Below, one piece after another: positions 52,363-64,000 of a DNA stretch of 64,000 nt. The position numbers and the translations under genes were made by a program. The stretch's first letter is position 1, and the number at the start of each line of letters is the position of its first letter. Source of the DNA: Hydractinia symbiolongicarpus (lineage: Eukaryota; Cnidaria; Hydrozoa; Anthoathecata; Hydractiniidae); NCBI RefSeq assembly GCF_029227915.1, contig NC_079884.1:27716001-27780000 (forward strand), read 5' to 3'. Under the pieces are notes generated by a model. The model made no database searches and was not told the DNA's origin. It saw only the letters and a list, made by a program, of their open reading frames with translations.

Positions 52363-54181
52363 ACTGTGGGACCAACCCTAGCCGTTATCGCGCGCTGAAG
52401 AAATAGCGACAGATTCAAAAACTACATTTCATTGATTTTCTAACGGTGTCAGTCCGTTTGAGTTACAACGGTTGGGTGACATATTCGTACCAACATGTAT
52501 TTAGCGATATTTTTCTCATATTACTAGGTTGCATCGCTTTTAACAGTGAAACGATTGTCTGTGGGACTTAATTGAACTGATTTTGGACTGTGACCTTATA
52601 AGTATTATAAGTTAGACAATTGGACTCCAAGAAATAACATTCTTTTTAATTTAACATGATTGTGGGAACTCAGTGATTACACTGGGCGCTGTGGTAGCGC
52701 TTTATTTAAAAATTAAGATAAATCAGTCATTTTTACTGTGGGACCAATCCTAGCCGTTAGCGCGCGCTGAAGATATAGAGACAGTTTCAAAAACTCCATT
52801 TCATTGACTTTCTAATAGTGTCAATCCGTTTGAGTTACAACGGTTGCGTCACATATTCGTAACAACATGTATTTAGCGATAGTATTCGGATATTACTAGG
52901 TTGCATCGCTTTTAACAGTGAAACGTTTGACTGTGGGACTTAATTGAACTGATTTTGGACTTTGTCCTGATAAATGGGATAAATGAGCCAGTTTGACTAA
53001 AAGAAATAACATTCTTCATAATTTGACATGATTGCTGGAACTCAGCGATTACACTGGGCGCTGTGGTAGCGCTTTATTAAAAAATTAAAATAAATAAGTC
53101 ATTTTTTACTGTGGGAGTAATCCTTGCCGTTAGTTCGCGCTGAAGAAATAGAGACAGTTTCAAAAACTACATTTCATTGACTTCTTGGCGGTATCAATCC
53201 ATTTGAATTACAACGGTTGCGTCACATATTCGTACCAACATGTATTTAGTGATATCTTTCCGATATTACTAAGTTATATCGCTTTTAACAGTGAAACGAT
53301 TGACTGTGGAACTTAATTGAACTAACTTTGGACTGTGACCTTATAAATGTGATAAGTGAGCCAACTGGACTCCAAGAAATAACATTCTTCTTAATTTAAC
53401 ATGATTGCCGAAAATCAGCGAATAGACTGGGCGCTATGGTAGCGCTTTATTTAAAAATTAAGATAAATAAGTTATTTTTTGCAGTGGGACCAATCCTGGC
53501 CGTTAGCACGCGCTGAACAAATAGGAACAGTTTCAAAAACTACATTTCATTGACTTTCTAACAGTGTCAATCCGTTTGAGTTACAGCGGTTGCGTCACAT
53601 ATTCGTACCAACATGTATTTAGTGATATCTTTCCGATATTACTAAGTTATATCGCTTTTAACAGTGAAACGATTGACTGTGGAACTTAATTGAATTAACT
53701 TGGGACTGTGACCTTATAAATGTGATAAGTGAGCCAACTGGACTCCAAGAAATAACATTCTTCTTAATTTGACATGATTGCCGGAACTCAGCGATTACAC
53801 TGGGCGCTGTGGTAGTGCTTCATTTAAGAATTTAAATAAATAAGTCATTTTTTATTGTGGGACCAATCCTGGCCGTTATCGCGCGCTGAAGAAATAGACA
53901 CAGTTTCAAAAACTACATTTCATTGACTTCTTGGCAGTATCAATCCATTTTAATTACAACGGTTGCGTCACATATTCGTACCAACATGTTTTTAGTGATA
54001 TCTTTCCGATATTACTAAGTTATATCGCTTTTAACAGTGAAACGATTGACTGTGGAACTTAGTTGAACTAACTTTGGACTGTGACCTTATAAATGTGATA
54101 AGTGAGCCAACTGGACTCCAAGAAATAACATTCTTCTTAATTTGACATGATTGCCGAAACTCAGCGATTACACTGGGCGCT
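52347..54181 (+). repeat. Duplicated segment, copy 2 (3981-bp offset)
   Basis: Partner of 48366-50200. The central monomer here has GTGGGAGTAATCCTTGCC and CTTGGCGGTATCAATCC, as in region A. The copy at 48366 has a different subfamily there, so one copy was altered after the duplication by a gene-conversion-like event. Confidence 0.83.
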
Positions 54182-54930
54182 GTGGTAGTGCTTTATTTAA
54201 AAATTAAGATACATAAGTTATTTTTTGCAGTGGGACCAATCCTGGCCGTTAGCACGCGCTGAACAAATAGGAAAAGTTTCAAAGACTACATTTCATTGAC
54301 TTTTTAGCGGTTTAAATCCGTTTGAGTTACAACCGTTGCGTCACATCTTCGTACCAACATGTTTTTAGCGATAGTATTCGGATATTCCTAGGTTTCATAG
54401 CTTTTAACAGTGAAACGATTGACTGTGGAACTTAATTGAACTAACTTGGGACTGTGACCATATAAATGTGATAAATGAGCCAACTAGACTCCAAGAAATA
54501 ACATTCTTCTAAATGTGATAAGTGAGCCAACTGGACTCCAAGAAATAACATTCTTCTTAATTTGACATGATTGCCGAAACTCAGCGATTACACTGGGCGC
54601 TGTGGTAGTGCTTTATTTAAAAATTAAGATACATAAGTTATTTTTTGCAGTGGGACCAATCCTGGCCGTTAGCACGCGCTGAACAAATAGGAAAAGTTTC
54701 AAAGACTACATTTCATTGACTTTCTAGCGGTTTAAATCCGTTTGAGTTACAACCGTTGCGTCACATCTTCGTACCAACATGTATTTAGCGATAGTATTCG
54801 GATATTCCTAGGTTGCATAGCTTTTAACAGTGAAACGATTGACTGTGGAACTTAATTGAACTAACTTGGGACTGTGACCATATAAATGTGATAAATGAGC
54901 CAACTAGACTCCAAGAAATAACATTCTTCT
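54091..54930 (+). repeat. 420-bp tandem duplication
   Basis: AAATGTGATAAGTGAGCCAA starts at 54091 and 54511, exactly 420 bp apart, and similarity holds to about 54930, where the second copy runs on into AAATTTGACATGATTGCC. The unit is one monomer plus 47 bp, so the phase of the array shifts here. The copies differ at few positions (CATGTTTTTAGC/CATGTATTTAGC, GGTTTCATAGC/GGTTGCATAGC, CTTTTTAGCGG/CTTTCTAGCGG). The join lies in AAAT, shared by both parents. Confidence 0.9.
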
Positions 54931-54960
54931 AAATTTGACATGATTGCCGGAACTCAGCGA

Positions 54961-57900
54961 TTACACTGGGCGCTGTGGTAGCGCTTTATTTAAAAATTAA
55001 AATAAATCATTCATTTTTACTGTGGGACCAATCCTAGCCGTTAGCACGCGCTGAATAAATAGGAACAGTTTCAAAGACTACATTTCATTGACTTTCTAGC
55101 GGTATAAATCCATTTGAGTTACAACGGTTGCGTCACATATTCGTACCAACATGTATTTAGCGATAGTATTTGGATATTACTAGTTTGCACCGATTTTAAC
55201 AGTGAAACGTTTGACTGTTGGAGACAGTTGAACTGATTTTGGACTTTGACCTTATAAATGTGATAAATGAGCCAGTTTGAATACAAGAAATAACATTCTT
55301 CTTAATTTGACATGATTGTGGGAACTCAACGGTTGCACAGGACCCTGTGGTAGCGATTCATTTAAAAATTTAGATAAATAAGTCATTTCTACTGTGGGAC
55401 CAATCCTAGCCGTTAGCGTGCGCTGAAGATATAGAGACAGTTTCAAAATCTCCATTTTATTGACTTTCTAACGGTCTAAATTCGTTTGAGTTACAACGGT
55501 TGCGTCATACATTCGTACCAACATGTATTTAGTGATTTTTTTCGGATATTCCTAAGTTGTACCGCTTTTAACAGTCAAACGATTGACTGTGGGACTTAAT
55601 TAAACTGATTTCGGACTTTGACCTTATAAATGTTATAAATGAGTCATTTTGACTACAAGAAGTAACATTCGTCTTAATTTGACATGATTGCTGGAACTCA
55701 GCGATTACACTGGGCGCTGTGGTAACGCTTTATTTAAAAATTATGATAAATAAATCATTTTTTACTGTGGGACCAATCCTAGCCGTTATCGCGCGCTGAA
55801 AAAGTAGAGACAGTTTCAAAAGCTACATTTCATTGATTTTCTAACGGTGTCAATCCGTTTGAGTTACAACGGTTGCGTCACACATTCGTACCAACATGTA
55901 TTTCGTGATTTTTTTTCGATATTACTAAGTTGTATCGTTTCAACAGTGAAACGATTGACTGTGGGACCTAATTGAACTGATTTTGGACTTTGACCTTGTA
56001 AATGTGATAAATGAGCCAATTGGTCTCCAAGGAATAACTTTCTTCTTAATTTGACGTGAGTGCTGGAATTCAGCGATTACATTAGGCTCTGTCGTAGCGC
56101 TTTATTAAAAACTTAGATAAATTAGTCTTTTCTTACTGTTTGACCAATCCTGGCCGTTAGCACGCGCTGAATATATAGGGACAGTTTCAAAGACTACATT
56201 TCATTGACTTTCTAGCGGTATAAATCCGTTTGAGTTACAACATTTGCGTCACATATTCGTACCAACATGTATTTAGCGATAGTGTTCGGATATTACTAGT
56301 TTGCATCGATTTTAACAGTGAAACGATTGACTGTGGGACTTAATTGAACTGATTTTGGACTTTGACCTTATAAATGTGATAAATGAGTCATTTTGACTAC
56401 AAGAAATAACATTCTTCTTAATTTGACATGATTCCTGGAACTCAGCGATTACACTGGGCGCTGTGGTAACGCTTTATTTAAAAATTAAGATAAATAAGTC
56501 ATTTTTTACTGTGGGACCAATCCTAGCCGTTATCGCGAGCTGAAGAAGTAGAGACAGTTTCAAAAACTACATTTCATTGATTTTTAAACGGGGTCAATCC
56601 GTTTGAGTTACAACGGTTGCGTCACATATTCGTACCAACATGTATTTAGTGATTTTCTTCCGATATTACTAAGTTGCATCGCTTTTAACATGGAAACGAT
56701 TGACTGTGGGACTTAAGTGAACTGATTTTGGACCTTGACCTTATAAATGTTATAAGTGAGAAAATTGGACTCCAAGAAATAACATTCTTCTTAATTTGAC
56801 ATGATTGCTGGAACTCAGCGATTACACTGGGCGCTGTGGTAACGCTTTATTTAAAAATTAAGATAAATAAGTCATTTTATACTGTGGGACCAATCTTAGC
56901 CGTTATCGCGCGCTGAAGAAGTAGAGACAGTTTCAAAAACTACATTTCATTGATTTTCTAACGGGGTCAATCCGTTTGAGTTACAAGGGTTGCGTCACAT
57001 ATTCGTACCAAGATGTATTTAGTGATTTTCTTCCGATATTACTAAGTTGCATCGCTTTTAACAGTGAAACGACTGACTGTGGGACTTAATTGAACTGATT
57101 TTGGCCTTTGACCTTATAAATGTGATAAATGAGTCACTTTGACTACAAGAGATAACATTATTCTTAATTTGACATGATTGCTGGAACTCAGCGATTACAC
57201 TGGGCGCTGTGGTAACGCTTTATTTAAAAATTAAGATAAGTAAGTCATTTTTTACTGTGGGACCAATCCTAGCCGTTAGCGTGCGCTGTAGACATAGAGA
57301 CAGTTTCAAAAACTCCATTTCATTGACTTTCTAACGGTTTCGATCCGTTTGAGTTACAACGGTTGCGTCACACATTCGTACGAACATGTATTTAGTGATT
57401 TTTTTCGGACATTCCTAAGTTGTATCGCTTTGAACAGTGAAACGATTGACTGTAAGACTTAATTGAACTGATTTTGGACTTTGACCTTATAAATGTGATA
57501 AATGAGTCATTTTGACTACAAGAAATAACATTCTTTTTAATTTGACATGATTGTGGGAACTCAGCGGTTGCACAGGACCCTGCGGTAGCGATACAATTAA
57601 AAATTTAGATAAATAAGTCATTTTTACTTGGGGACCAATCCTAGCCGTTAGCGCGCGCTGAAGATATAGAGACAGTTTCAAAAACTCCATTTCATTGACT
57701 TTCTAACGGTATCAATGCGCTTCAGTTACAACAGTTGCGTCACATATTCGTACCAGCATGTATTTAGCGATATTTATCTCATATTACTAGGTTGCATCGC
57801 TTTTACCAGTGAAACGATTCACTGTGGGACTTAATTGAACTGATTTTGGACTGTGACCTTGTAAATGTGATAAATGAGACATTTTGACTACAAGAAGTAA

Positions 57901-60113
57901 CATGCTTCTTAATTTGACATGATTGCAGGAACTCAGTGATTACAATGGTCACTGTGGTAGCGCTTTGTATAAAAATTAAGATAAATAAGTCATTTTTTAC
58001 TGTGGGACCAATCCTAGCCGTTATCGCGCGCTGAAGAAATAGAGACAGTTTCAAAAACTACATTTCATTCACTTTCTAACGGTGTCAATCCGTTTGTGGT
58101 ACAACGGTTGCGTCACATATTCGAACCAGCATGTATTTAGTGATTTTCTTCCGATATTACTAAGTTGCATCGCTTTTAACAGTGAAACGATTGACTGTGG
58201 GACTTAATTGAACTGATTTTGGACTTTGACCTTATAAATGTGATAAATGAGTCATTTTGACTACAAGAAATAACATTCTTCTTAATTTGACATGATTCCT
58301 GGAACTCAGCGATTACACTGGGCGCTGTGGTAACGCTTTATTTAAAAATTAAGATAAATAAGTCATTTTATACTGTGGGACCAATCCTAGCCGTTACGCG
58401 CGCTGTAGACATAGAAACAGTTTCAAAAAATCCATTTCATTGACTTTCTAAAGGTGTCAATCCGTTTGAGTTACAACGGTTGCGTCACACATTCGTACGA
58501 ACATGTATTTAGTGATTTTTTTCGGATATTCCTAAGTTGTACCGCTTTGAACAGTGAAACGATTGACTGTGGGACTTAATTGAACTGATTTTGGACTTTG
58601 ACCTTATAAATGTGATAAATGAGTCATTTTGACTACAAGAAATAACATTCTTCTTAATTTGACATAATTGTTGGAACTCAGCGATTACACTGGGCGCTGT
58701 GGTAACGCTTTATTTAAAAATTAAGATAAGTAAGTCATTTTTTACTGTGGGACCAATCCTAGCCCTTATCGCGAGCTGAAGAAGTAGAGACAGTTTCAAA
58801 AATTACATTTCATGGATTTTCAAAGGGGGTCAATCCGTTTGAGTTACAACGGTTGCGTCACATATTCGTACCAGCATGTATTTAGTAATTTTATTCCGAT
58901 ATTACTAAGTTGCATCGCTTTTAACAGTGAAACGATTGACTGTGGGACTTAATTGAACTGATTTTAGACTTTGACCTTATAAATGTTATAAGTGAGACAA
59001 TTGGACTCCAAGAAATAACATTCTTCTTAATTTGACATGATTGTGGGAACTTAGCTGTTGCACAGGACCCTGTGGTAGTGATTCATTTAAAAATTTAGAT
59101 AAATAAGTCATTTTTACTGTGGGACCAGTCCTAGCCGTTAGCGCGCGCTGAAGATGTAGAGACAGTTTCAAAAACTCCATTTCATTGACTTTCTAACGGT
59201 GTCAATCCGTTTGAGTTACAAGGGTTGCGTCACACATTCGTACCAACATGTACTTAGTGATTATTTTCGGCTATTCCTTAGTTGTATCGCTTTCAACAGT
59301 GAAACGATTGACTGTAGGACTTAATTGAACTGATTTTGGCCTTTGACCTTATAAATGTGATAAATGAGTCATTTTGACTACAAGAGATAACATTCTTCTT
59401 AATTTGACATGATTGCTGGAACTCAGCGATTACACTGGGCGCTGTGGTAACGCTTTATTTAAAAATTAAGATAAGTAAGTCATTTTTTACTTTGGGACCA
59501 ATCCTAGCCGTTAGCGCGCGCTGAAGATATAGAGACAATTTCAAAAACTCCATTTCATTGACTTTCTAACGGTTTCAATCCGTTTGAGTTACAACGGTTG
59601 CGTCACACATTCGTACGAACATGTATTTAGTGATTCTTTTCGGACATTCCTAAGTTGTATCGCTTTGAACAGTGAAACGATTGACTGTAAGACTTAATTG
59701 AACTGATTTAGGACTTTGACATTATAAATGTGATAAATGAGTCATTTTGACTACAAGAAATAACATTCTTCTTAATTTGACATGATTGTGGGAACTCAGC
59801 GGTTGCACAGGACCCTGTGGTAGCGATTCAATTAAAAATTTAGATAAATAAATCATCTTTTACTGTGGGACCAATTCTAGTCGTTAGTTCGCGCTGAAGA
59901 AATACAGACAGTTGCAAAAACTACATTTCATTGACTTTCTAACGGTTTCAATCCGTTTGAGTTACAACGGTTGCGTCACGCATTCGTACGAACATGTATT
60001 TATTGATTTTTTTCGGACATTCCTAAGTTGTATCGCTTTGAACAGTGAAACGATTGACTGTGGGAATTAATTCAACTGATTTTGTACTGTGACCTTATAA
60101 ATGTGATAAATGA
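54961..60113 (+). repeat. Region J: second pass of C/E-type monomers
   Basis: The segment around 55090-55280 matches 8590-8780 at an offset of 46499 (GGTATAAATCCATTTGAG, then TAGTATTTGGATATTACTAG, then GCCAGTTTGAATACAAG). From about 55722 it matches 8851 onward at an offset of 46871, one monomer more (GAAAAAGTAGAGACAG, CAAAAGCTAC). The extra unit carries AACGGTTGCACAGGACCC like the one near 12095. Later parts match 15600-16150 (the AACATGGAAACG variant at 15687 and 56687) and region E. Confidence 0.82.
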
Positions 60114-60180
60114 GCCGATTGGTATCCAAGGAATAACATTCTTCTTTATTTGACATGATCGATTCTTTATTTAAAAATTA
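60110..60180 (+). repeat. Monomer junction with 45-bp deletion (locus 2)
   Basis: GCCGATTGGTATCCAAGG, then TTCTTTATTTGACATGATCGATTCTTTATTT: the same deletion joint as at 25481-25495, exactly 34671 bp away. The flanks match on both sides for hundreds of bases, so this is a copy rather than a second independent deletion. Confidence 0.88.
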
Positions 60181-63100
60181 AAATAAGTAAGTCATTTTTT
60201 ACTGTGGGACCAATCCTAGCCGTTAGCGCGCGCTGAAGATATAGAGACAGTTTCAAAATCTCCATTTCATTGTCTTTCTAACGGTCTAAATCCGTTTGAG
60301 TTACAACGGTTGCATCAAACATTCGTACCAACGTGTATTTAGTGATTTTTTTCCGATATTACTAAGTTGTATCGCTTTCAACAGTGCAACGATTGACTGT
60401 GGGACTTAATTGAATTGATTTTGGACTTTGACAATATAAATGTTATAAAGGAGACATTTTGACTACAAGAAGTACCATTCTTCTTAATTTGAAATGATTG
60501 CTGGAACTCAGTGATTACACTGGGCGCTGTGGTAGCGCTTTATTTAAAAATTAAGTTAAGTAAGTCATTTTTTACTGTGGGACCAATCCTAGCCGTTTTC
60601 GCGCGCTGAAGAAATAGAGACAGTTTCAAAAACTACATTTCATTGACTTTTTAACGGTGTCATACCGTTTGAGTTACAACGGTTGCGTCACATATTCGTA
60701 CCAACATGTATTTAGTGATTTTCTTCCGATATTACTAAGTTGTATTGCTTTTAACATTGAAACGATTGACTGTGGGAATTAATTGAGCTGTCTTTGGACT
60801 GTGACCTTTTTAATGTGATAAATGAGCCAATTGATCTCCAAGGAATAACATTCTTCTTAATTTGACATGATTGCTGGAATTCAGCGATTACATTAGGCTA
60901 TGTCGTAGCGCTTTATTTAAAAACTTAGATAAATCAGTCGCGCAGAATATATAGGAACAGTTTCAAAGACTACATTTCATTGTCTTTTTAGCGGTATAAT
61001 TCCGTTTGAGTTACAACGGTTGCGTCACATATTCGTACCAACATGTATTTAGCGATAGGATTCGGATATTACTAGGTTGCATCGTTTTTAACAGTGAAAC
61101 GTTTGACTGGGGGATTTAATTGAACTGCTCTTAAACTTTGACTTTATAAAGGTGATAAATGAGCCAGTTTGACTACAATAAATAACAGTCTTCTTAATTT
61201 GACATGATTGCTGGAACTCAGCGAATACACTGGTCGCTGTAGTAGCGTTTTGTTAAAAAAATTAAGATAAATAAGTCATTCTTTACTGTGGGACCAATCC
61301 TAGCCGTTATCGCGCGCTGAAGAAATAGAGACAGTTTCAAAAACTACAGTTCATTGACTTTCTAACGGCGTCAATCCGTTTGAGTTACAACGGTTGCGTC
61401 ACATATTTGTACCAACATGTATTTAGTGATTTTTTTCCAATATTACTAAGTTGTATTGCTTTTAACAGTGAAACGATTGACTGTGGGAATTAATTGAGCT
61501 GATTCTGGACTGTGACTTTATAAATGTCATAAATGAGACAATTGGTATCCAAGGAATAACTTTCTTCTTAATTTGACGTGAGTGCTGGAATTCAGCGATT
61601 ACATTAGGCTCTGTCGTAGCGATTTATTTAAAAGCTTAGATAAATAAGTCTTTTCTTACTGTGGAACCAATCCTGGCCGTTAGCACGCGCTGAATAAATA
61701 GGAACAGTTTCAAAGACTACATTTCATTGAGATTCTAGCGGTATAAATCCGTTTGAGTTACAACGGTTGCGTCACATATTCGTACCAACATGTATTTAGC
61801 GATAGTATTCGGATATTACTAGGTTGCATCGCTTTTAACAGTGAAACGTTTGACTGTGGGACTTAATTTAACTGATTTTGGACTTTGACATTATAAATGT
61901 GATAAATGAGCCAATTTGACTACAAGAAATAACAGTCTTCTTAATTTGACATCATTGCTGGAACTCAGCGATTACACTGGGCGCTGTGGTAGCGCTTTGT
62001 TAAAAAAATTAAGATAAATAAGTCATTCTTTACTGTGGGACCAATCCTAGCCGTTAGTTCGCGCTGAAGAAATAGAGACAGTTGCAAAAACTGCATTTCA
62101 TTGACTTTCTAACGGTGTCAATCCGTTTAAGTTACAAGGGTTGCGTCACATATTCGTACCAACATGTATTTAGTGATTTTTTCCAATATTTCTAAGTTGT
62201 ATTGCTTTTAACAGTGAAACGATTGACTGTAGGACTTAATTGAACTGATTTTGGCCTTTGACCTTATAAATGTTATAAAGGAGACATTTTGACTACAAGA
62301 GGTAACATTCTTCTTAATTTGAAATGATTGCTGGAACTCAGTGATTACACTTGGTGCTGTGGTAGCGCTTCATTTAAAAAGTTAGATAAATAAGTCATTT
62401 CTACTGTGGGACCAATCCTAGCCGTTAGCGCGCGCTGAAGATATACAGACAGTTTCAAAATCTCCATTTCATTGACTTTCTAACGATGTCAATACGTTTG
62501 AGTTACAACGGTTGCATCACACATTCGTACCAACATGTATTTATTGATGTTTTTCCGATATTACTAAGTTGAATCGCTTTCAACAGTGCAACGATTGACT
62601 GTGGGAATTAATTGAACTGATGTTGGACTTTGACCTTATAAATGTTATAAAGGAGACATTTTGACTACAAGAAGTAACATTCTTCTTAATTTGACAGGAT
62701 TGCTGGAACTCAGTGATTACACTGGGCGCTGTGGTAGCGCTTTATTTAAAAATTAAGTTAAGTAAGTCATTTTTTACTGTGGGACCAATCCTAGCCGTTT
62801 TCGCGCGCTGAAGAAATAGAGACAGTTTCAAAAACTACATTTCATTGACTTTTTAACGGTGTCATACCGTTTGAGTTACAACGGTTGCGTCACATATTCG
62901 TACCAACATGTATTTAGTGATTTTCTTCCGATATTACTAAGTTGTATTGCGTTTAACATTGAAACGATTGACTGTGGGAATTAATTGAGCTGTGTTTGGA
63001 CTGTGACCTTTTTAATGTGATAAATGAGCCAATTGATCTCCAAGGAATAACATTCTTCTTAATTTGAAATGATTGCTGGAATTCAGCGATTACATTAGGC

Positions 63101-64000
63101 TATGTCGTAGCGCTTTATTTAAAAACTTAGATAAATCAGTCGCGCAGAATATATAGGAACAGTTTCAAAGACTACATTTCATTAACTTTTTAGCGGTATA
63201 ATTCCGTTTGAGTTACAACGATTGCGTCACATATTCGTACCAACATGTATTTAGCGATAGTATTCGGATATTACTAGGTTGCATCGCTTTTAACAGTGAA
63301 ACGTTTGACTGGGGGATTTAATTGAACTGCTCTCGGACTTTGACCTTATAAAGGTGATAAATGAGCCAGTTTGACTACAAGAACTAACAGTCTTCTTAAT
63401 TTGACATCATTGCTGGAACTCAGCGATTACACTGGGCGCTATGGTAGCGCTTTGTTAAAAAAATTAAGATAAATAAGTCATTCTTTACTGTGGGACCAAT
63501 CCTAGCCGTTAGTTCGCGCTGAAGAAATAGAGACAGTTGCAAAAACTGCATTTCATTGACTTTCTAACGGTGTCAATCCGTCTGGGTTACAACAGTTGCG
63601 TCACATATTCGTACCAACATGTATTTAGAGATTTTTTCCAATATTACTAAATTGTATTGCTTTGAACAGTGAAACGATTGACTGTGGGAATAAATTGAAC
63701 TGATTCTGGACTGTGACTTTATAAATGTCATAAATGAGACAATTGGTATCCAAGGAATAACTTCCTTCTTAATTTGACGTGAGTGCTGGAATTCAGCGAT
63801 TACATTAGGCTCTGTCGTAGCGATTTATTTAAAAACTTAGATAAATAAGTCTTTTCTTACTGTGGAACCAATCCTGGCCGTTAGCACGCACTGAATAAAT
63901 AGGAACAGTTTCAAAGACTACATTTCATTGAGATTCTAGCGGTATAAATCCGTTTGAGTTACAACGGTTGCGTCACATATTCGTACCAACATGTATTTAG
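60114..64000 (+). repeat. Region K: second pass of F-type monomers, truncated by window end
   Basis: 60114 onward matches 25443 onward at an offset of 34671, including the 45-bp deletion. From about 62275 to the window end it matches 25775 to about 27500 at an offset of 36501 (GTAGCGCTTCATTTAAAAAG at 62362 and 25861). Two of its monomers carry the 36-bp deletion (junctions at 60939 and 63140). The last unit is cut within the conserved core by the window edge. Confidence 0.85.

Larger units (their letters stand above)
46681..54960 (+). repeat. Region I: A/B-like monomers returning
   Basis: From about 46680 the GATATCTTTCCG-type and TTTGCAGTGGGACC-type monomers of region B reappear, then a worn partial copy of the region H trimer (about 47140-47960), then A-type trimers (about 48344 and 52350). 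TTCTAATAGTGTCAATCC, seen in region A at 111 and 1232, recurs at 48829 and 52811. The block has no single HOR period but contains a duplication at 3981-bp spacing and a 420-bp tandem duplication. Confidence 0.8.
1..64000 (+). repeat. Satellite array, 372-373 bp monomer, fills the window
   Basis: About 170 head-to-tail copies in one orientation. Early unit starts are 1, 373, 746, 1119, 1491, 1864 and 2237. Landmarks recur in fixed order in every full unit: the A/T tract after CGCTTTATTT, ACTGTGGGAC (unit positions 38-47), the GCGCGCGC patch (about 63-70), ACAGTTTCAAAAACT (about 84), a CCGTT/AACGG dyad (129-146), TTGCGTCAC (147-155), ACATGTATTTAG (168-179), a second ACTGTGGGAC (233-242) and TTACACTGGGCGCTGTGGT before the next start. 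The first unit is 37% G+C by hand count. No intergenic or single-copy DNA interrupts it. The family is not one I recognise; a centromeric, pericentromeric or subtelomeric role is inferred from structure only. Confidence 0.97.

Noticed and set aside
55252-59180. Second cluster of short minus-strand frames (55252, 57487, 57803, 58986)
   Set aside because: It is the same satellite subfamily recurring in region J; the frame at 57803 is a frame-shifted relative. No independent evidence of coding.

Overview
This 64-kb window is satellite DNA from end to end. I found no gene, RNA gene, transposon or single-copy stretch on either strand. The basic unit is about 372-373 bp. Taking C of CGCTTTATTT as base 1, units start at 1, 373, 746, 1119, 1491, 1864 and 2237, and about 170 head-to-tail copies, all in the same orientation, fill the window. 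Counted by hand, the first unit (1-372) is 37% G+C, with 14 CpG dinucleotides against about 13 expected. This is eukaryotic heterochromatin of the centromeric, pericentromeric or subtelomeric kind. The lack of CpG decay argues mildly against a heavily CpG-methylated germ line, but the species cannot be named from this window.

The array is a patchwork of higher-order repeats (HORs) built from diverged monomer subfamilies. Region A (1-2236) is two copies of a 1118-bp trimer. Region B (2237 to about 7565) is about 2.4 copies of a 2236-bp hexamer. Region C (about 7570-17400) is irregular and carries a recurring 1.1-kb three-monomer cassette (called XYZ here), a palindromic deletion scar and a filler-DNA junction. 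Region D (about 17400-22605) is two copies of a 2609-bp heptamer. Region E (about 22605-25440) is mixed. Region F (about 25440-35900) carries a monomer with a 36-bp deletion and a local 709-bp dimer HOR. Region G (35912 to about 40640) is a 1697-bp HOR made of four full monomers plus one 208-bp truncated monomer. Region H (about 40640-46680) is a 1119-bp trimer, first with and then without two 208-bp units. Region I (about 46680-54960) returns to A/B-like monomers and includes a duplication at 3981-bp spacing and a 420-bp tandem duplication. Regions J (about 54960-60110) and K (about 60110-64000) repeat the succession of C/E and then F.

The order therefore runs A/B, C-D-E, F, G-H, then I (A/B-like), J (C/E-like), K (F-like), which suggests a super-repeat tens of kilobases long. 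Rare scars shared by both passes (a 45-bp deletion at 25485 and 60156; the 36-bp deletion in F and K) support common descent over independent mutation. The short minus-strand open frames are shadows of one monomer subfamily and are not annotated as genes. Identities were judged by eye; block edges are good to tens of bases unless an exact offset is given.
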